Shown piece by piece: positions 1 through 9,936 of a stretch of 64,000 nt of DNA (position 1 is the first letter of the stretch; each line of letters opens with the position of its first letter). The DNA is from Flavobacterium haoranii (GTDB lineage Bacteria; Bacteroidota; Bacteroidia; Flavobacteriales; Flavobacteriaceae), in NCBI RefSeq assembly GCF_009363055.1, contig NZ_CP045292.1, positions 2,046,001-2,110,000 of the forward strand, in the 5' to 3' direction. The notes under the pieces were generated by a model, which was given only the letters and a program-made list of their open reading frames with translations, did no database searches and was not told the origin of the DNA. Position numbers and translations under genes: made by a program.

Positions 1-242
1 ATACTATCACTTATAAAAAGCCGAATGGTGGACTTGCGATTTGGTTAGAATTTACTCAAAAAATCTCGTTGGTTAAACTTGCTGAAGAAGCTTTAAAACT
101 CGATTTACATTTACCAAAGAAAATTTTGTATCAAGATAAAAATGTTTGCGCCATTCGATTTGGTTTTGGACAATTAAACGAAGAAGAGTTAGAAATTGCG
201 ATTCAAAAATTGAAAGAAGCTTACGCTGAAGTTTTGAAATAA
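1..242 (+). CDS. PLP-dependent aminotransferase-like C-terminus, probably MocR/PdxR type (partial)
   Basis: Only the last 80 residues are in the window; the gene enters from the left edge and its reading frame begins at base 3. The visible part reads K-P-N-G-G-L-A-I-W-L-E-F near its start and I-R-F-G-F-G-Q-L-N-E-E-E-L at its end, followed by an amphipathic helix. This is the usual C-terminal end of the fold-type I aminotransferase domain, in which an Arg before the G-F-G-x-L stretch binds the substrate carboxylate. The G-G-L-x-x-W-L pattern favours MocR/PdxR regulators (GntR HTH plus aminotransferase domain), but the N-terminal part needed to decide is missing. It ends at a TAA directly before a strong bidirectional terminator. 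Confidence 0.6.
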   Translation, partial: TITYKKPNGGLAIWLEFTQKISLVKLAEEALKLDLHLPKKILYQDKNVCAIRFGFGQLNEEELEIAIQKLKEAYAEVLK

Positions 243-270
243 AAAAGTCCCGCAATTGCGGGACTTTTTA
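242..270. terminator. Bidirectional intrinsic terminator
   Basis: A perfect stem GTCCCGC/GCGGGAC with an AATT loop (247-264) is preceded by six A and followed by five T. It lies between the convergent aminotransferase-like gene and atpC and can serve both strands. Confidence 0.9.
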
Positions 271-287
271 AGTATTATTTTACTGTC

Positions 288-569
288 TTAGTCTGCTAAA
301 ACAATAATCTTGTTTTCATTCATTTCTATTGTACCAGAAGTAATAGGTAACCAATAATTTTGCTCGTTTACTTTATTAAATTTAGAAGCAAATTCCTTCT
401 CAATTTTAATGTTTTGAGCATTGATTTTCACATTCCCTTTTGTTAACAACGACACAATAGGCGCGTGGTTATTTAACATTTGGAATTCACCATTAACTCC
501 AGGAACCGCTACAGAAGTAACTTCTCCTTTAAATAATGTTGCTTCGGGTGAAACTATTTCTAAAATCAT
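288..569 (-). CDS. atpC: F1Fo ATP synthase epsilon subunit
   Basis: This 93-residue protein is the epsilon subunit of the F1 sector, which couples the rotor to the c-ring and can inhibit ATP hydrolysis. It begins M-I-L-E-I-V-S-P-E and carries the family signature G-E-V-T-S-V-A-V-P-G-V-N-G-E-F-Q-M-L-N-N-H-A-P (about residues 15-37), which belongs to the N-terminal beta-sandwich. It is shorter than the 130-140 residues of proteobacterial AtpC because the C-terminal helical hairpin is absent, as is normal in Bacteroidota. It lies 74 bases downstream of atpD and is probably cotranscribed with it; the other atp genes are not here. Confidence 0.97.
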   Translation of the reverse strand: MILEIVSPEATLFKGEVTSVAVPGVNGEFQMLNNHAPIVSLLTKGNVKINAQNIKIEKEFASKFNKVNEQNYWLPITSGTIEMNENKIIVLAD

Positions 570-643
570 TTTTATTTAGTTTATGGTTTAACGTTTATGG
601 TTTATGGTTAACAATAAACTACAAACAACAAACTATAAACATA
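570..643. repeat. TTTATGGTTT-type spacer repeat between atpC and atpD
   Basis: The spacer is built from short imperfect copies of GTTTATGG/GTTTAACG followed by the reverse-complementary type AAACTACAAACAACAAAC. The two halves can pair imperfectly, so the atpD-atpC transcript may form an AT-rich hairpin here. No coding capacity was seen. Confidence 0.5.
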
Positions 644-2158
<1,515 letters not shown>

Positions 2159-2216
2159 TTATGTATTTATTTAATAGCTATTTACGTTTCGAAAAACACT
2201 ATAGTTTTTCAGGGTG

Positions 2217-2248
2217 CAAAGATAGTTTTTTTATAAGCAATTTTGCAA
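2217..2248 (-). promoter_or_regulatory. Promoter for atpD-atpC
   Basis: On the minus strand, TATCTTTG (2217-2224) matches the Bacteroidota -7 box TAnnTTTG, with TTG (2246-2248) 21 bases before it. The leader to the atpD start would be about 55 bases. Confidence 0.6.
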
Positions 2249-2469
2249 TTAATTTTTTGAATTTTTTCTATTTAAATGTATTTTAATGCATAATCTACAA
2301 GCAAAAATCTAAAATTAACATCTTTTATTGTCAACTATTCATCTTTTACGAAAAATAATTTATTTTAATTTGAGTAAAATTTACTAATCTTTTGAATTAA
2401 TTCTATATTAATAAAACAAATTTTAACAACACACCCCTATTTTTTTAAGGGTTAAAATGAAAAATTTAA

Positions 2470-2477
2470 TATTTTTG
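2470..2477 (+). promoter_or_regulatory. -7 box upstream of amt
   Basis: TATTTTTG matches TAnnTTTG exactly and lies 26 bases before the amt ATG. No convincing TTG is seen at the usual -33 distance. Confidence 0.45.
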
Positions 2478-2503
2478 TCAAACAAACCCTTAATTAAGTT
2501 GAT

Positions 2504-3838
2504 ATGAAGATTGAAAAAAGATGGATTATTTCCTTTGCACTAGTTACCATCCTTGCAGTTTTGAGTCTTTTTTGGGAAAACTCTAATAATTTAGCAAGCG
2601 AATTTACCACAGAAGCCGAAATAAATCATGCAGATGTAGCCTGGTTATTAACTTCATCTTCATTTGTATTACTAATGACTCCAGGCTTATCCTTCTTTTA
2701 CGGAGGAATGGTTGGTAAAAAAAATGTTATTTCAACCATGCTTCAAAGTTTCATTTCACTTGGGGTTGTAAGTTTATTATGGGTTGTTGTAGGTTTTAGT
2801 TTGTCTTTTGGGCGACCAATAGGTTTTGAAATTGATGAGACTTTTTATGGAATAATTGGTAATCCTTTCGATTTTTTATTTTTCAATAACGTATCATCAC
2901 TCCCACATAAAACTCTTGCAGGAACTATACCTTTTATACTTTTTGCTTTATTTTAAATGAAATTTGCAGTTATTACACCAGCAATTATAACAGGTTCATT
3001 TGCCGAAAGGGTTCGCTTTGTATCCTATTTATTATTTATCTGTTTATTTATATTGGTTATTTACGCCCCATTATGCCATATGGTTTGGCATCCAAATGGT
3101 TTATTAGGAAGTTATTTTGGGGTTAAAGATTTTGCCGGAGGAACAGTAGTTCACATGAGTGCAGGATTTGCTGCTCTTGCCGGAGTAATTGTATTAGGCA
3201 AAAGAAAAAATAGAGAACATATTCCTACAAACATTCCTTTTGTGTTATTAGGAACTGGAATGTTGTGGTTTGGTTGGTTCGGATTTAATGCTGGCTCTGC
3301 ACTAGCAGCAAATGGAACTGCTGCTATGGCTTTTGCTACTACTACTATAGCGTCTGCTTCTGCAATGATGACTTGGATTTTCTTCGACAGAATTAACGGA
3401 CGTAAAGTTTCAGCAATGAATGCTTGTATTGGAGCAGTTGTAGGATTAGTTGTGATTACTCCTGCAGCTGGTTTTATTTCAGTGCCAAAAAGTATTTTCT
3501 TCGGATTTATAGCTGCAATTGTTTCAAACTTAATGGTAAATTGGAAAAAATTAAAAGCCATTGACGACACACTTGATGTATTTGCTTGTCATGGCGTGGG
3601 TGGTATTATGGGAATGATTTTAACTGCAATTTTTGCCGAAGGAGAAAATGCAAGTTTACTTCATGGCGGATGGAATGTGTTTTCGCACCACATGATTGCA
3701 TTAGTTTTAGTTTCTGGTTTTACATTTTTTGGCGCATTGGCTCTATACAAATTAACAAACATCATAATTCCATTGAGAGTTTCAGACGAATCGGAAAGAG
3801 TGGGTCTAGATTTATCACAACATAACGAATCTATGTAG
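2504..3838 (+). pseudogene. amt: Ammonium transporter, interrupted by an in-frame stop
   Basis: The two halves (150 and 293 residues) are in the same frame, separated only by a TAA at 2954-2956, and together form one Amt/Mep/Rh channel of about 444 positions. The first half has a signal-like hydrophobic N-terminus and the TM1 signature M-T-P-G-L-S-F-F-Y-G-G-M. The break falls in the segment F-A-L-F-stop-M-K-F-A-V-I-T-P, where the family has F-Q-x-x-F-A-x-I-T; CAA to TAA is a single C-to-T change. The second half keeps T-G-S-F-A-E-R and both pore histidines (G-G-T-V-V-H-M-S and F-A-C-H-G-V-G-G). Because ATG follows the TAA directly, reinitiation is conceivable, but splitting a helix bundle in its third helix makes function doubtful. 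Sequencing error is the alternative. No PII gene is adjacent. Confidence 0.85.
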
Positions 3839-3857
3839 CTATTAAAAATAGTATTTG

Positions 3858-3865
3858 TAAATTTG
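3858..3865 (+). promoter_or_regulatory. -7 box upstream of the aldo/keto reductase
   Basis: TAAATTTG matches TAnnTTTG and lies 18 bases before the ATG at 3884. No clear -33 element was found. Confidence 0.4.
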
Positions 3866-3883
3866 GGCTACAAAAAATAAAAA

Positions 3884-4918
3884 ATGGAGTTTACATATTT
3901 ACCTAATAGTGAATTAAAAGTTAGCAAAATTTGTTTGGGAACCATGACTTTTGGAAACCAAAACACTGAAGCCGAAGCACATTCGCAATTAGACTACGCT
4001 TTAGAAAGAGGAATAAACTTTATCGACACTGCCGAAATGTATCCAATAGGTGGAAATGCTCAAATTTTTGGAAGCACTGAAAGACACATTGGTAGTTGGA
4101 TAAAAAAATCAGGAAAAAGAGACCAAATTGTTTTGGCAACTAAAATTGCCGGACCAAATAGAGGAATGGAATACATTCGTCAACCTTTAGATTTTTCCAA
4201 AAAAAGCATTACTGAAGCAGTTGAGCTGAGTTTAAAAAATTTACAAACCGATTACATTGATTTATATCAAATGCATTGGCCAGAACGTGTTATGAATATG
4301 TTTCAAAAGCGTGGTGTACAAGAATTAGATACTCAATGGCAAGACAATATTTCGGAAGTTTTAACTGTTTTTGACAGCATTATAAAAGAAGGGAAAATTA
4401 AAAACATTGGTGTTTCAAATGAAAATCCTTGGGGTGTAATGAAGTTTTTAATGGAAAGTGAAAAGCATGGTTTACCAAGAATCTCAACCATTCAAAATCC
4501 TTTTTCATTATTAAACAGATTATACGAAGTAGGGCTTTCTGAAATTACAATGCGTGAAAATGTAGGGCTTTTAGCTTATTCTCCACTAGGTTTTGGTTTT
4601 TTATCTGGAAAATATTTAAACGGAATGGAACCGCATTATAGAATGGCTATGTTTCCAAATTTTAAACGTTATACTAATGAAAATTGCTACAAAGCAACAA
4701 AACTTTATAAAGAATTGGCTGAAGCAAACCAGTTGACACTTACTCAAATGGCACTTGCATTTGTAAACAGGCAAAAGTTTGTAACTTCAACAATTATTGG
4801 CGCTACGACTTTAGAACAATTAAAAGAAAATATTGATGCTTTTAGCGTTGAGTTGACTCCAGAAATTATTTCGGAAATAGAAAAAATTCAAGAATTAATT
4901 CCGAATCCAGCACCTTAA
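3884..4918 (+). CDS. tas: Tas-like NADP(H)-dependent aldo/keto reductase
   Basis: This 344-residue cytoplasmic protein is a TIM-barrel aldo/keto reductase. The expected catalytic tetrad is visible: D48 and Y53 in I-D-T-A-E-M-Y-P, K87 in A-T-K-I-A-G-P, and the His of Y-Q-M-H-W-P near residue 131. The opening L-G-T-M-T-F-G-x-Q-N-x-E-A-x-A-H-x-Q-L-D-Y-A and the long insertion after A-E-M-Y-P closely resemble E. coli Tas (about 346 residues). The physiological substrate of this branch is not well defined. It is a single gene ending at a bidirectional terminator shared with radA. Confidence 0.85.
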   Translation: MEFTYLPNSELKVSKICLGTMTFGNQNTEAEAHSQLDYALERGINFIDTAEMYPIGGNAQIFGSTERHIGSWIKKSGKRDQIVLATKIAGPNRGMEYIRQPLDFSKKSITEAVELSLKNLQTDYIDLYQMHWPERVMNMFQKRGVQELDTQWQDNISEVLTVFDSIIKEGKIKNIGVSNENPWGVMKFLMESEKHGLPRISTIQNPFSLLNRLYEVGLSEITMRENVGLLAYSPLGFGFLSGKYLNGMEPHYRMAMFPNFKRYTNENCYKATKLYKELAEANQLTLTQMALAFVNRQKFVTSTIIGATTLEQLKENIDAFSVELTPEIISEIEKIQELIPNPAP

Positions 4919-4920
4919 AA

Positions 4921-4957
4921 AATAAAAAAAGCTTCAATTTCTTGAAGCTTTTTTTAT
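4921..4957. terminator. Bidirectional terminator between tas-like gene and radA
   Basis: AAGCTTCAA/TTGAAGCTT stem with a four-base loop (4929-4950), flanked by an A run on the left and a T run on the right, between convergent genes. Confidence 0.9.
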
Positions 4958-6315
4958 CCAAATAACTCACTTACTACATCTTCAATTTTTGAAACGAGTA
5001 CCATTTTAATTTTGGTGTTTTTAAGTGAAATTTTATTGTGTTTAGAAACTAATATTGTTGTAAAACCAAGTTTTTCAGCTTCTTGAATACGCTGATCTAT
5101 TCTATTAACTGGTCTAATTTCTCCTGAAAGTCCAACTTCACCTGCAAAACAAAATCCTTCTTCGATAGCGATATCTTCATTTGAAGATAAAATTGCCGCA
5201 ACAACAGCCAAATCAATCGCAGTATCATCAACAGAAATTCCTCCTGTAACATTTAAAAAAACATCTTTGGTTCCTAATCGAAATCCTGCACGTTTTTCAA
5301 GAACCGCTAAAATCATGTTTAAACGTTTCGCATTATAGCCTGTTGTGCTTCGTTGCGGAGTTCCATAAACTGCTGAACTTACTAAAGCCTGAATTTCAAT
5401 CATTAACGGACGCATACCTTCTAATGTACAAGCAATCGCAGTTCCCGACAATTCTTCTTCTTTATGAGAAATTAGAATTTCAGATGGATTTTCTACTTCA
5501 CGTAAACCGTTGCCGAGCATTTCATAAATTCCCAATTCGGCAGTAGAACCAAATCTATTTTTAAGCGAACGTAAAATTCGATACACATGATTTCGATCGC
5601 CTTCAAACTGAAGAACAGTATCGACCATATGCTCTAGAATTTTTGGCCCTGCAATAGTCCCATCTTTAGTAATATGACCAATAAGAATTACTGGCGTATT
5701 GGTTTCTTTTGCAAATTTTATAAGTTCGGCAGTACATTCTCTAATTTGAGAAATACTTCCTGGAGAAGATTCAATGTAATCGGTATGTAATGTTTGAATA
5801 GAATCAATAATTACAACTTCAGGATTAATATCTCCAATTTGTTTAAAAATATTTTGTGTTTTTGTTTCGGTTAAAATATAGCAATTATCGCTATTTGGTA
5901 AAATACGTTCGGCACGCATTTTAATTTGCTTTTGACTTTCTTCGCCAGAAACATAAAGCGTTTTATAAGGCAACTTTAACGAAATTTGCAACAATAATGT
6001 ACTTTTACCAATACCTGGTTCACCACCTAAAAGCGTTAAAGAACCGGGCACAAGTCCGCCACCAAGAACACGATTTAATTCATTATCGGTTGTATTTAAT
6101 CGGACTTCCTGATCAGAATCAATTTCTTTTATTAACAGTGGCTTCGAAACTCGAGAAGTTTCTTTCTCATTGTTTTTCCAAGCAACCTTGTCTTCTTTTT
6201 GAATAATTTCTTCAACTATGGTATTCCATTCTTTACAAGCATAGCATTGGCCTTGCCATTTAGAATAAGAAGTACCACAACTTTGACAAAAAAACGACGT
6301 TTTAACTTTACTCAT
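4954..6315 (-). CDS. radA: DNA repair protein RadA
   Basis: RadA (453 residues) is a RecA-like ATPase that drives branch migration in recombinational repair. Visible in order: an N-terminal zinc finger with Cys at 10, 13, 24 and 27; a Walker A motif G-G-E-P-G-I-G-K-S-T at 97-106; the RadA-specific K-N-R-F-G-S-T motif in the middle; and a C-terminal Lon-protease-like domain with L-N-V-T-G-G-I and F-A-G-E-V-G-L-S-G-E-I-R. Length matches the family. Its start lies two bases after the stop of the esterase-like gene, so it is the last gene of the panC-to-radA run. Confidence 0.98.
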   Translation of the reverse strand: MSKVKTSFFCQSCGTSYSKWQGQCYACKEWNTIVEEIIQKEDKVAWKNNEKETSRVSKPLLIKEIDSDQEVRLNTTDNELNRVLGGGLVPGSLTLLGGEPGIGKSTLLLQISLKLPYKTLYVSGEESQKQIKMRAERILPNSDNCYILTETKTQNIFKQIGDINPEVVIIDSIQTLHTDYIESSPGSISQIRECTAELIKFAKETNTPVILIGHITKDGTIAGPKILEHMVDTVLQFEGDRNHVYRILRSLKNRFGSTAELGIYEMLGNGLREVENPSEILISHKEEELSGTAIACTLEGMRPLMIEIQALVSSAVYGTPQRSTTGYNAKRLNMILAVLEKRAGFRLGTKDVFLNVTGGISVDDTAIDLAVVAAILSSNEDIAIEEGFCFAGEVGLSGEIRPVNRIDQRIQEAEKLGFTTILVSKHNKISLKNTKIKMVLVSKIEDVVSELFG

Positions 6316-6317
6316 TA

Positions 6318-7568
6318 TTATTCGCCGCCTTCCTTATTTTCGTTGCTTCCGCCATTATCATTATTTTCTCCTTCAGGATTATCTTGAGCTTGAGGATCAG
6401 CATATTCCTCAGTTTTAGATTCGTCTTCTTTTCCTTTTAATCTTTCTGCTCTATTTAGCATAAATTCAACTGTTAACTCACGAATTGGCTCTCTAGTGAA
6501 TCCTTTATTATATTCTTTGATTGCTTTTTTAAATTCGCCCATTTTTTCATAATACAACGCTTGGTGATACACACTCAAAGTTGTTTTAGGGTAATTTTTT
6601 TCAGCATATTTAGAAAGTTCCTGAAGTTCAGGATACGCTTTGTTTTTTAAGATTGCCGCTTCAATTGCTTTAAAATCAGTTAAACGAGGTAAAATCTTTA
6701 AGCCTAATTTTTCTTCAATGTTTTTATATTTATCTATAATATATTGAGTATAACCCTTGTCTAATTTTACTATTTTATTTTGATATTCTACCATTGAAAT
6801 TGGTTGATATCCGTCAAATATAAAATACAAAGCATGAGGCACCGCTTGAGCTACAAGTGAATAATGCGATGCGCCTTTAAAATCGTCGTATTGGTAACGG
6901 AAATTTTTGTTTGGAATTGCATTTATATTTTGATCTAAAGCTTGAGTTTTTTCTCTTAATTCATCTAAATCTCCTTCACCACTAGCTTGATAATACATGA
7001 TTGGCTTTGTAGTTACAGCTAAACGCTCTGCGACTCTTTTTTCCATATCTAAAGCCATTTCTGGAGCTAAAGAAATATAACCATTAAAAACCGGATTATC
7101 TTTGTATAAATAACAATTTAAAAATCCTGCTGTTGTATCGTGACCCGCAATAACTCTAAACGGCTGTACTCTATATTTACCTTCAACATAAGGCAACATT
7201 TCCATGCCTAAAAATTCAAAGAAAGCAGCACCAGTTCCTTTTGGCAAACCAGTCTCTTCATCTAACTCACTGTCTTTGAAACGTTGCTCACCATAATTTT
7301 GATTAACCGAAACTATAATCATTTCGGGAAGATCATCCCAATAGTTTCCATACTTTAAAGTTCCTTCAAATAAACCTGATAAATATTCTCCATCTAACAC
7401 CACTAAAACTGGATATTTTTTACTTACATTTTGCTCGTAATATGGTGGAAGAATAACTGAAAAATTTCTTGTTTCTCCTAATTTTTTAGATTGAATAGAT
7501 TCAGGAATTGTTTGAGAAAAACCAAAAAAAGTACTTAAGGTTAACAAAAATAGTAATACCGCTCTCAT
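6318..7568 (-). CDS. Secreted esterase-like alpha/beta hydrolase with C-terminal TPR-like region
   Basis: This 416-residue protein has a signal peptide (about residues 1-18, ending F-G-F-S-Q) and the pattern of the Fes/IroE 'putative esterase' family: Y-P-V-L-V-V-L-D-G near 52-60 and the elbow region R-V-I-A-G-H-D-T-T-A-G-F-L near 138-150. At the elbow the usual nucleophilic Ser (G-x-S-x-G) is Asp144, so classical serine-esterase chemistry is questionable. Residues about 310-385 look like helical TPR repeats (Y-H-Q-A-L-Y-Y-E-K-M-G-E-F-K-K-A-I). The last 30 residues are acidic, Gly/Asn-rich and probably disordered. It lies between the flippase-like gene and radA; substrate unknown. Confidence 0.7.
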   Translation of the reverse strand: MRAVLLFLLTLSTFFGFSQTIPESIQSKKLGETRNFSVILPPYYEQNVSKKYPVLVVLDGEYLSGLFEGTLKYGNYWDDLPEMIIVSVNQNYGEQRFKDSELDEETGLPKGTGAAFFEFLGMEMLPYVEGKYRVQPFRVIAGHDTTAGFLNCYLYKDNPVFNGYISLAPEMALDMEKRVAERLAVTTKPIMYYQASGEGDLDELREKTQALDQNINAIPNKNFRYQYDDFKGASHYSLVAQAVPHALYFIFDGYQPISMVEYQNKIVKLDKGYTQYIIDKYKNIEEKLGLKILPRLTDFKAIEAAILKNKAYPELQELSKYAEKNYPKTTLSVYHQALYYEKMGEFKKAIKEYNKGFTREPIRELTVEFMLNRAERLKGKEDESKTEEYADPQAQDNPEGENNDNGGSNENKEGGE

Positions 7569-7601
7569 ATTAGATTTTAATTAAATTTTGAAAGCAATAT
7601 A

Positions 7602-8570
7602 CTAATTAATTTCTTTTTTGTTGAATGTTGGTAAAATTAAAAATGCTAGTCCGCCTAAAAAAACAGTGATGATTAATTGCGAAGTCCAAGATACCCATCC
7701 AAAAGCATAGCCCGACGCAAAAGGAACACTATATAAAACTAAAATTTCAGCAATTAACTTTTGAAAGAACCCAAACCCTCCATTTGTAAAAGCAATTGTA
7801 AGACTTCCTATAACAAAAGCGACTAAAACAGTTCCGAAAGAAATCATCCTTGTTTCTTCTAATGCGAAAATTACAAAGTAAAACATCAAAACATAAGAAG
7901 TCCAAATGGCTAATGTTTGCAAAAAGAACGCCCATTTATTCGGCATTTTAAAAACACTTAAAACTCCTTCTGTTAAACCAGAAATTTTGCTTTTAATTTT
8001 TAAAATAAATGCGTTTTTTGAATAAATTAATAAATACAAACCAAGAATTCCAAATAAAAATCCAACGATTAAAATTGTAACTAATGTTTGTACAGGAATA
8101 TATTTTAATAGAAATTCTTTTAACGTTGAGAATTCAATTACTACTGCCAATAAAACAAAAGACATTAATATAAAGAAATCTACAATGCGTTCTGCAATTA
8201 TAGTTCCAAATCCCTTATCAAAAGGAACTCCTTTGTACTTTGCTAGCAATGCTGCTCTAGAAATTTCACCTGATCTTGGAATGGTTAAATTCAAAAAATA
8301 AGCAATACTTATTACAGTTAAATTAAATTTAAAATCCGACTTATAACCTATGTATTCTAGAGTATAACGCCACCTATATGCTCTAAAAACATATCCCAAA
8401 AACGCCATCAAAGCAGACAATAAGATAAAAGTAATGTCGGCATTTTTAACGATATCCAAAACGTGATTTAATTCTTCAGGAGTAAACTTTTTGTATTCGT
8501 ATATAACTAAAAAAGCTCCCAATAAAATTGGGAGCAATATACCAAGAGTATTTTTAAGTTTTTTATTCAC
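7602..8570 (-). CDS. Lysylphosphatidylglycerol synthase/flippase-like membrane protein (UPF0104, YbhN type)
   Basis: An integral membrane protein of 322 residues with about eight hydrophobic segments. The family signature is visible in the second and third segments: F-R-A-Y-R-W-R-Y-T-L, then L-N-L-T-I-P-R-S-G-E-I-S-R-A-A-L-L, and the segment E-R-I-V-D-F-F. These belong to the LPG_synthase_TM family (AglD/MprF flippase domain), thought to move lipids or lipid-linked intermediates. No aminoacyl-transferase domain is fused, so it is not a complete MprF. Its start overlaps the panD stop by one base, so translational coupling is likely. Confidence 0.8.
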   Translation of the reverse strand: MNKKLKNTLGILLPILLGAFLVIYEYKKFTPEELNHVLDIVKNADITFILLSALMAFLGYVFRAYRWRYTLEYIGYKSDFKFNLTVISIAYFLNLTIPRSGEISRAALLAKYKGVPFDKGFGTIIAERIVDFFILMSFVLLAVVIEFSTLKEFLLKYIPVQTLVTILIVGFLFGILGLYLLIYSKNAFILKIKSKISGLTEGVLSVFKMPNKWAFFLQTLAIWTSYVLMFYFVIFALEETRMISFGTVLVAFVIGSLTIAFTNGGFGFFQKLIAEILVLYSVPFASGYAFGWVSWTSQLIITVFLGGLAFLILPTFNKKEIN

Positions 8571-8920
8571 TAAGTAAGTGAGTTGTCTTTTTCGTTTGGA
8601 AACACCAAAGTTGGCCTAAATTTTTTAGCTTCTTCGAAGTCTATAATCCCATAAGATATAATGATAATAATATCACCTCTATGAACTTTTCTGGCAGCCG
8701 GTCCATTTAATGTGATTTCACCAGTATCTTTTGGCCCTTTAATTGCATATGTTTCTAATCGTTCCCCATTGTTAACATTAACAATTTGAACTTTTTCACC
8801 TTCTACTATATTTGCAGCCTCCATTAAAGCTTCGTCAATAGTAATACTACCTATATAGTTTAGATCGGCACCAGTTACTGATACTCTGTGAATTTTTGAT
8901 TTAACTACTTGAATTTGCAT
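8570..8920 (-). CDS. panD: Aspartate 1-decarboxylase
   Basis: PanD (116 residues) converts L-aspartate to beta-alanine for pantothenate synthesis. It is a pyruvoyl enzyme made by self-cleavage: the cleavage pair Gly24-Ser25 sits in [10 protein letters not shown], and the conserved N-G-E-R-L-E-T-Y and N-G-P-A-A-R motifs follow. Length is that of the family. It lies just downstream of panC, which uses beta-alanine, so the pathway genes are grouped. Confidence 0.97.
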   Translation of the reverse strand: MQIQVVKSKIHRVSVTGADLNYIGSITIDEALMEAANIVEGEKVQIVNVNNGERLETYAIKGPKDTGEITLNGPAARKVHRGDIIIIISYGIIDFEEAKKFRPTLVFPNEKDNSLT

Positions 8921-8984
8921 GGTGCAAAGGTAACTAATTATAGAAAATTACAATAATTTTTTTCAGTTGAAAATTAACTTTGAA

Positions 8985-9829
8985 TTACAGTCCAATATTA
9001 TCTATAAGTCTGATATCTTCGATAAAAACCGCTACAAAACCTCTGTATTTCTTTTTTTGCTTTTTCTTATACAAGGCAAAAGCGTTTTCTCTTCAGCAAT
9101 ATCAAAATATTCTAATTTAAAATCTTGGTGTTTGGAAAATTCCTTCTCAACAAATGATTGGGTAGCTAAAGCAGAATGCTCTTCGAAATATTTTTTCCCT
9201 GCTTTTAAAATTTTAAAAATAATAGTTGCTTTTTCTTTTGCCTCTTTGGATAATCTTTCATTTCTAGAACTCATTGCTAAGCCACTTTTCTCTCTAAAAA
9301 TAGGACAGCCTATTACGTTTACAGGAAGATTAACTTTTTCGACCATTTTCTTAACAATTTGTAATTGTTGAAAATCTTTTTCACCAAAGTAAGCATTTGT
9401 AGGTCTAATAATTTCAAAAAGCCTTTTTACAATAGTTCCTACTCCATCAAAATGTCCTGGTCTATATTTCCCTTCCATTTGATTTTCTAAACCATCAAAA
9501 TCAAAGTTTTCGGAAGTTACATTGTTTTTATAAATATCTGAAACAGAAGGTGCAAATATTAAAACATTTTTATTAAAAGCTTCTACTTTGCTAACATCAC
9601 TTTCTAAATTTCTAGGATATTTTTCTAAATCTTCAGGATTGTTAAACTGAGTTGGATTCACAAAAATACTCATTACCGTTACATCATTTTCTTTCAATGA
9701 TTTATCTAATAACGATAAATGACCATCATGCAATGCACCCATTGTAGGCACAAAACCAATCGTTTTTTTTTGAGCAATTAATGGTTCTAAAAAAGAAACA
9801 ATTGCTTTTCTTTCATTAAAAACAAGCAT
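8985..9829 (-). CDS. panC: Pantothenate synthetase, with a C-terminal frameshift
   Basis: PanC joins pantoate and beta-alanine using ATP. As read, the frame closes at 9032 after 265 residues, with M-L-V-F at the start, P-T-M-G-A-L-H-D-G-H (the class I nucleotide-binding HxGH), F-G-E-K-D-F-Q-Q and S-S-R-N-E-R-L. The last residues (R-N-T-E-V-L) are not family-like. Adding one base to the T7 run on the plus strand at 9052-9058 (A7 in the coding sense) restores K-Y-R-G-F-V-A-V-F-I-E-D-I-R-L-I-D-N-I-G-L and a stop at 8985-8987, giving the normal length of about 281 residues. The start (ATG 9829) is well supported. The frameshift is probably a consensus error. Confidence 0.93.
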
Positions 9830-9852
9830 TCTACAAGCATTAGTTTATCAAG

Positions 9853-9860
9853 CAAACTTA
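9853..9860 (-). promoter_or_regulatory. -7 box upstream of panC
   Basis: Minus-strand TAAGTTTG matches TAnnTTTG, 23 bases before the panC ATG. No clear -33 element. Confidence 0.4.
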
Positions 9861-9891
9861 CTACATTAATGGTGAAATCCATAAATTTTTG

Positions 9892-9899
9892 TATTTTTG
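9892..9899 (+). promoter_or_regulatory. -7 box upstream of the glycogen-synthase-like gene
   Basis: TATTTTTG matches TAnnTTTG, 37 bases before the chosen ATG at 9937. Confidence 0.4.
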
Positions 9900-9936
9900 C
9901 ATGTTTTTTAAACACAAACTGATAAACAAAAAAATT

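Noticed and set aside
570-643. CRISPR-like or tandem repeat between atpC and atpD
   Set aside because: The units are short, unequal and not separated by spacers; it is a simple AT-rich spacer repeat.
2954-2959. Stop-codon recoding in amt
   Set aside because: TAA is not a codon used for selenocysteine or pyrrolysine, and no recoding structure was seen after it; a point change or error is simpler.
3151-3570. 139-residue ORF opposite the ammonium transporter
   Set aside because: It is an antisense shadow of conserved amt coding sequence, has low-complexity Ala/Ile-rich composition and no start context.
7747-7935. 62-residue same-strand ORF inside the flippase-like gene
   Set aside because: It lies in another frame of a conserved membrane protein and has no features of its own.
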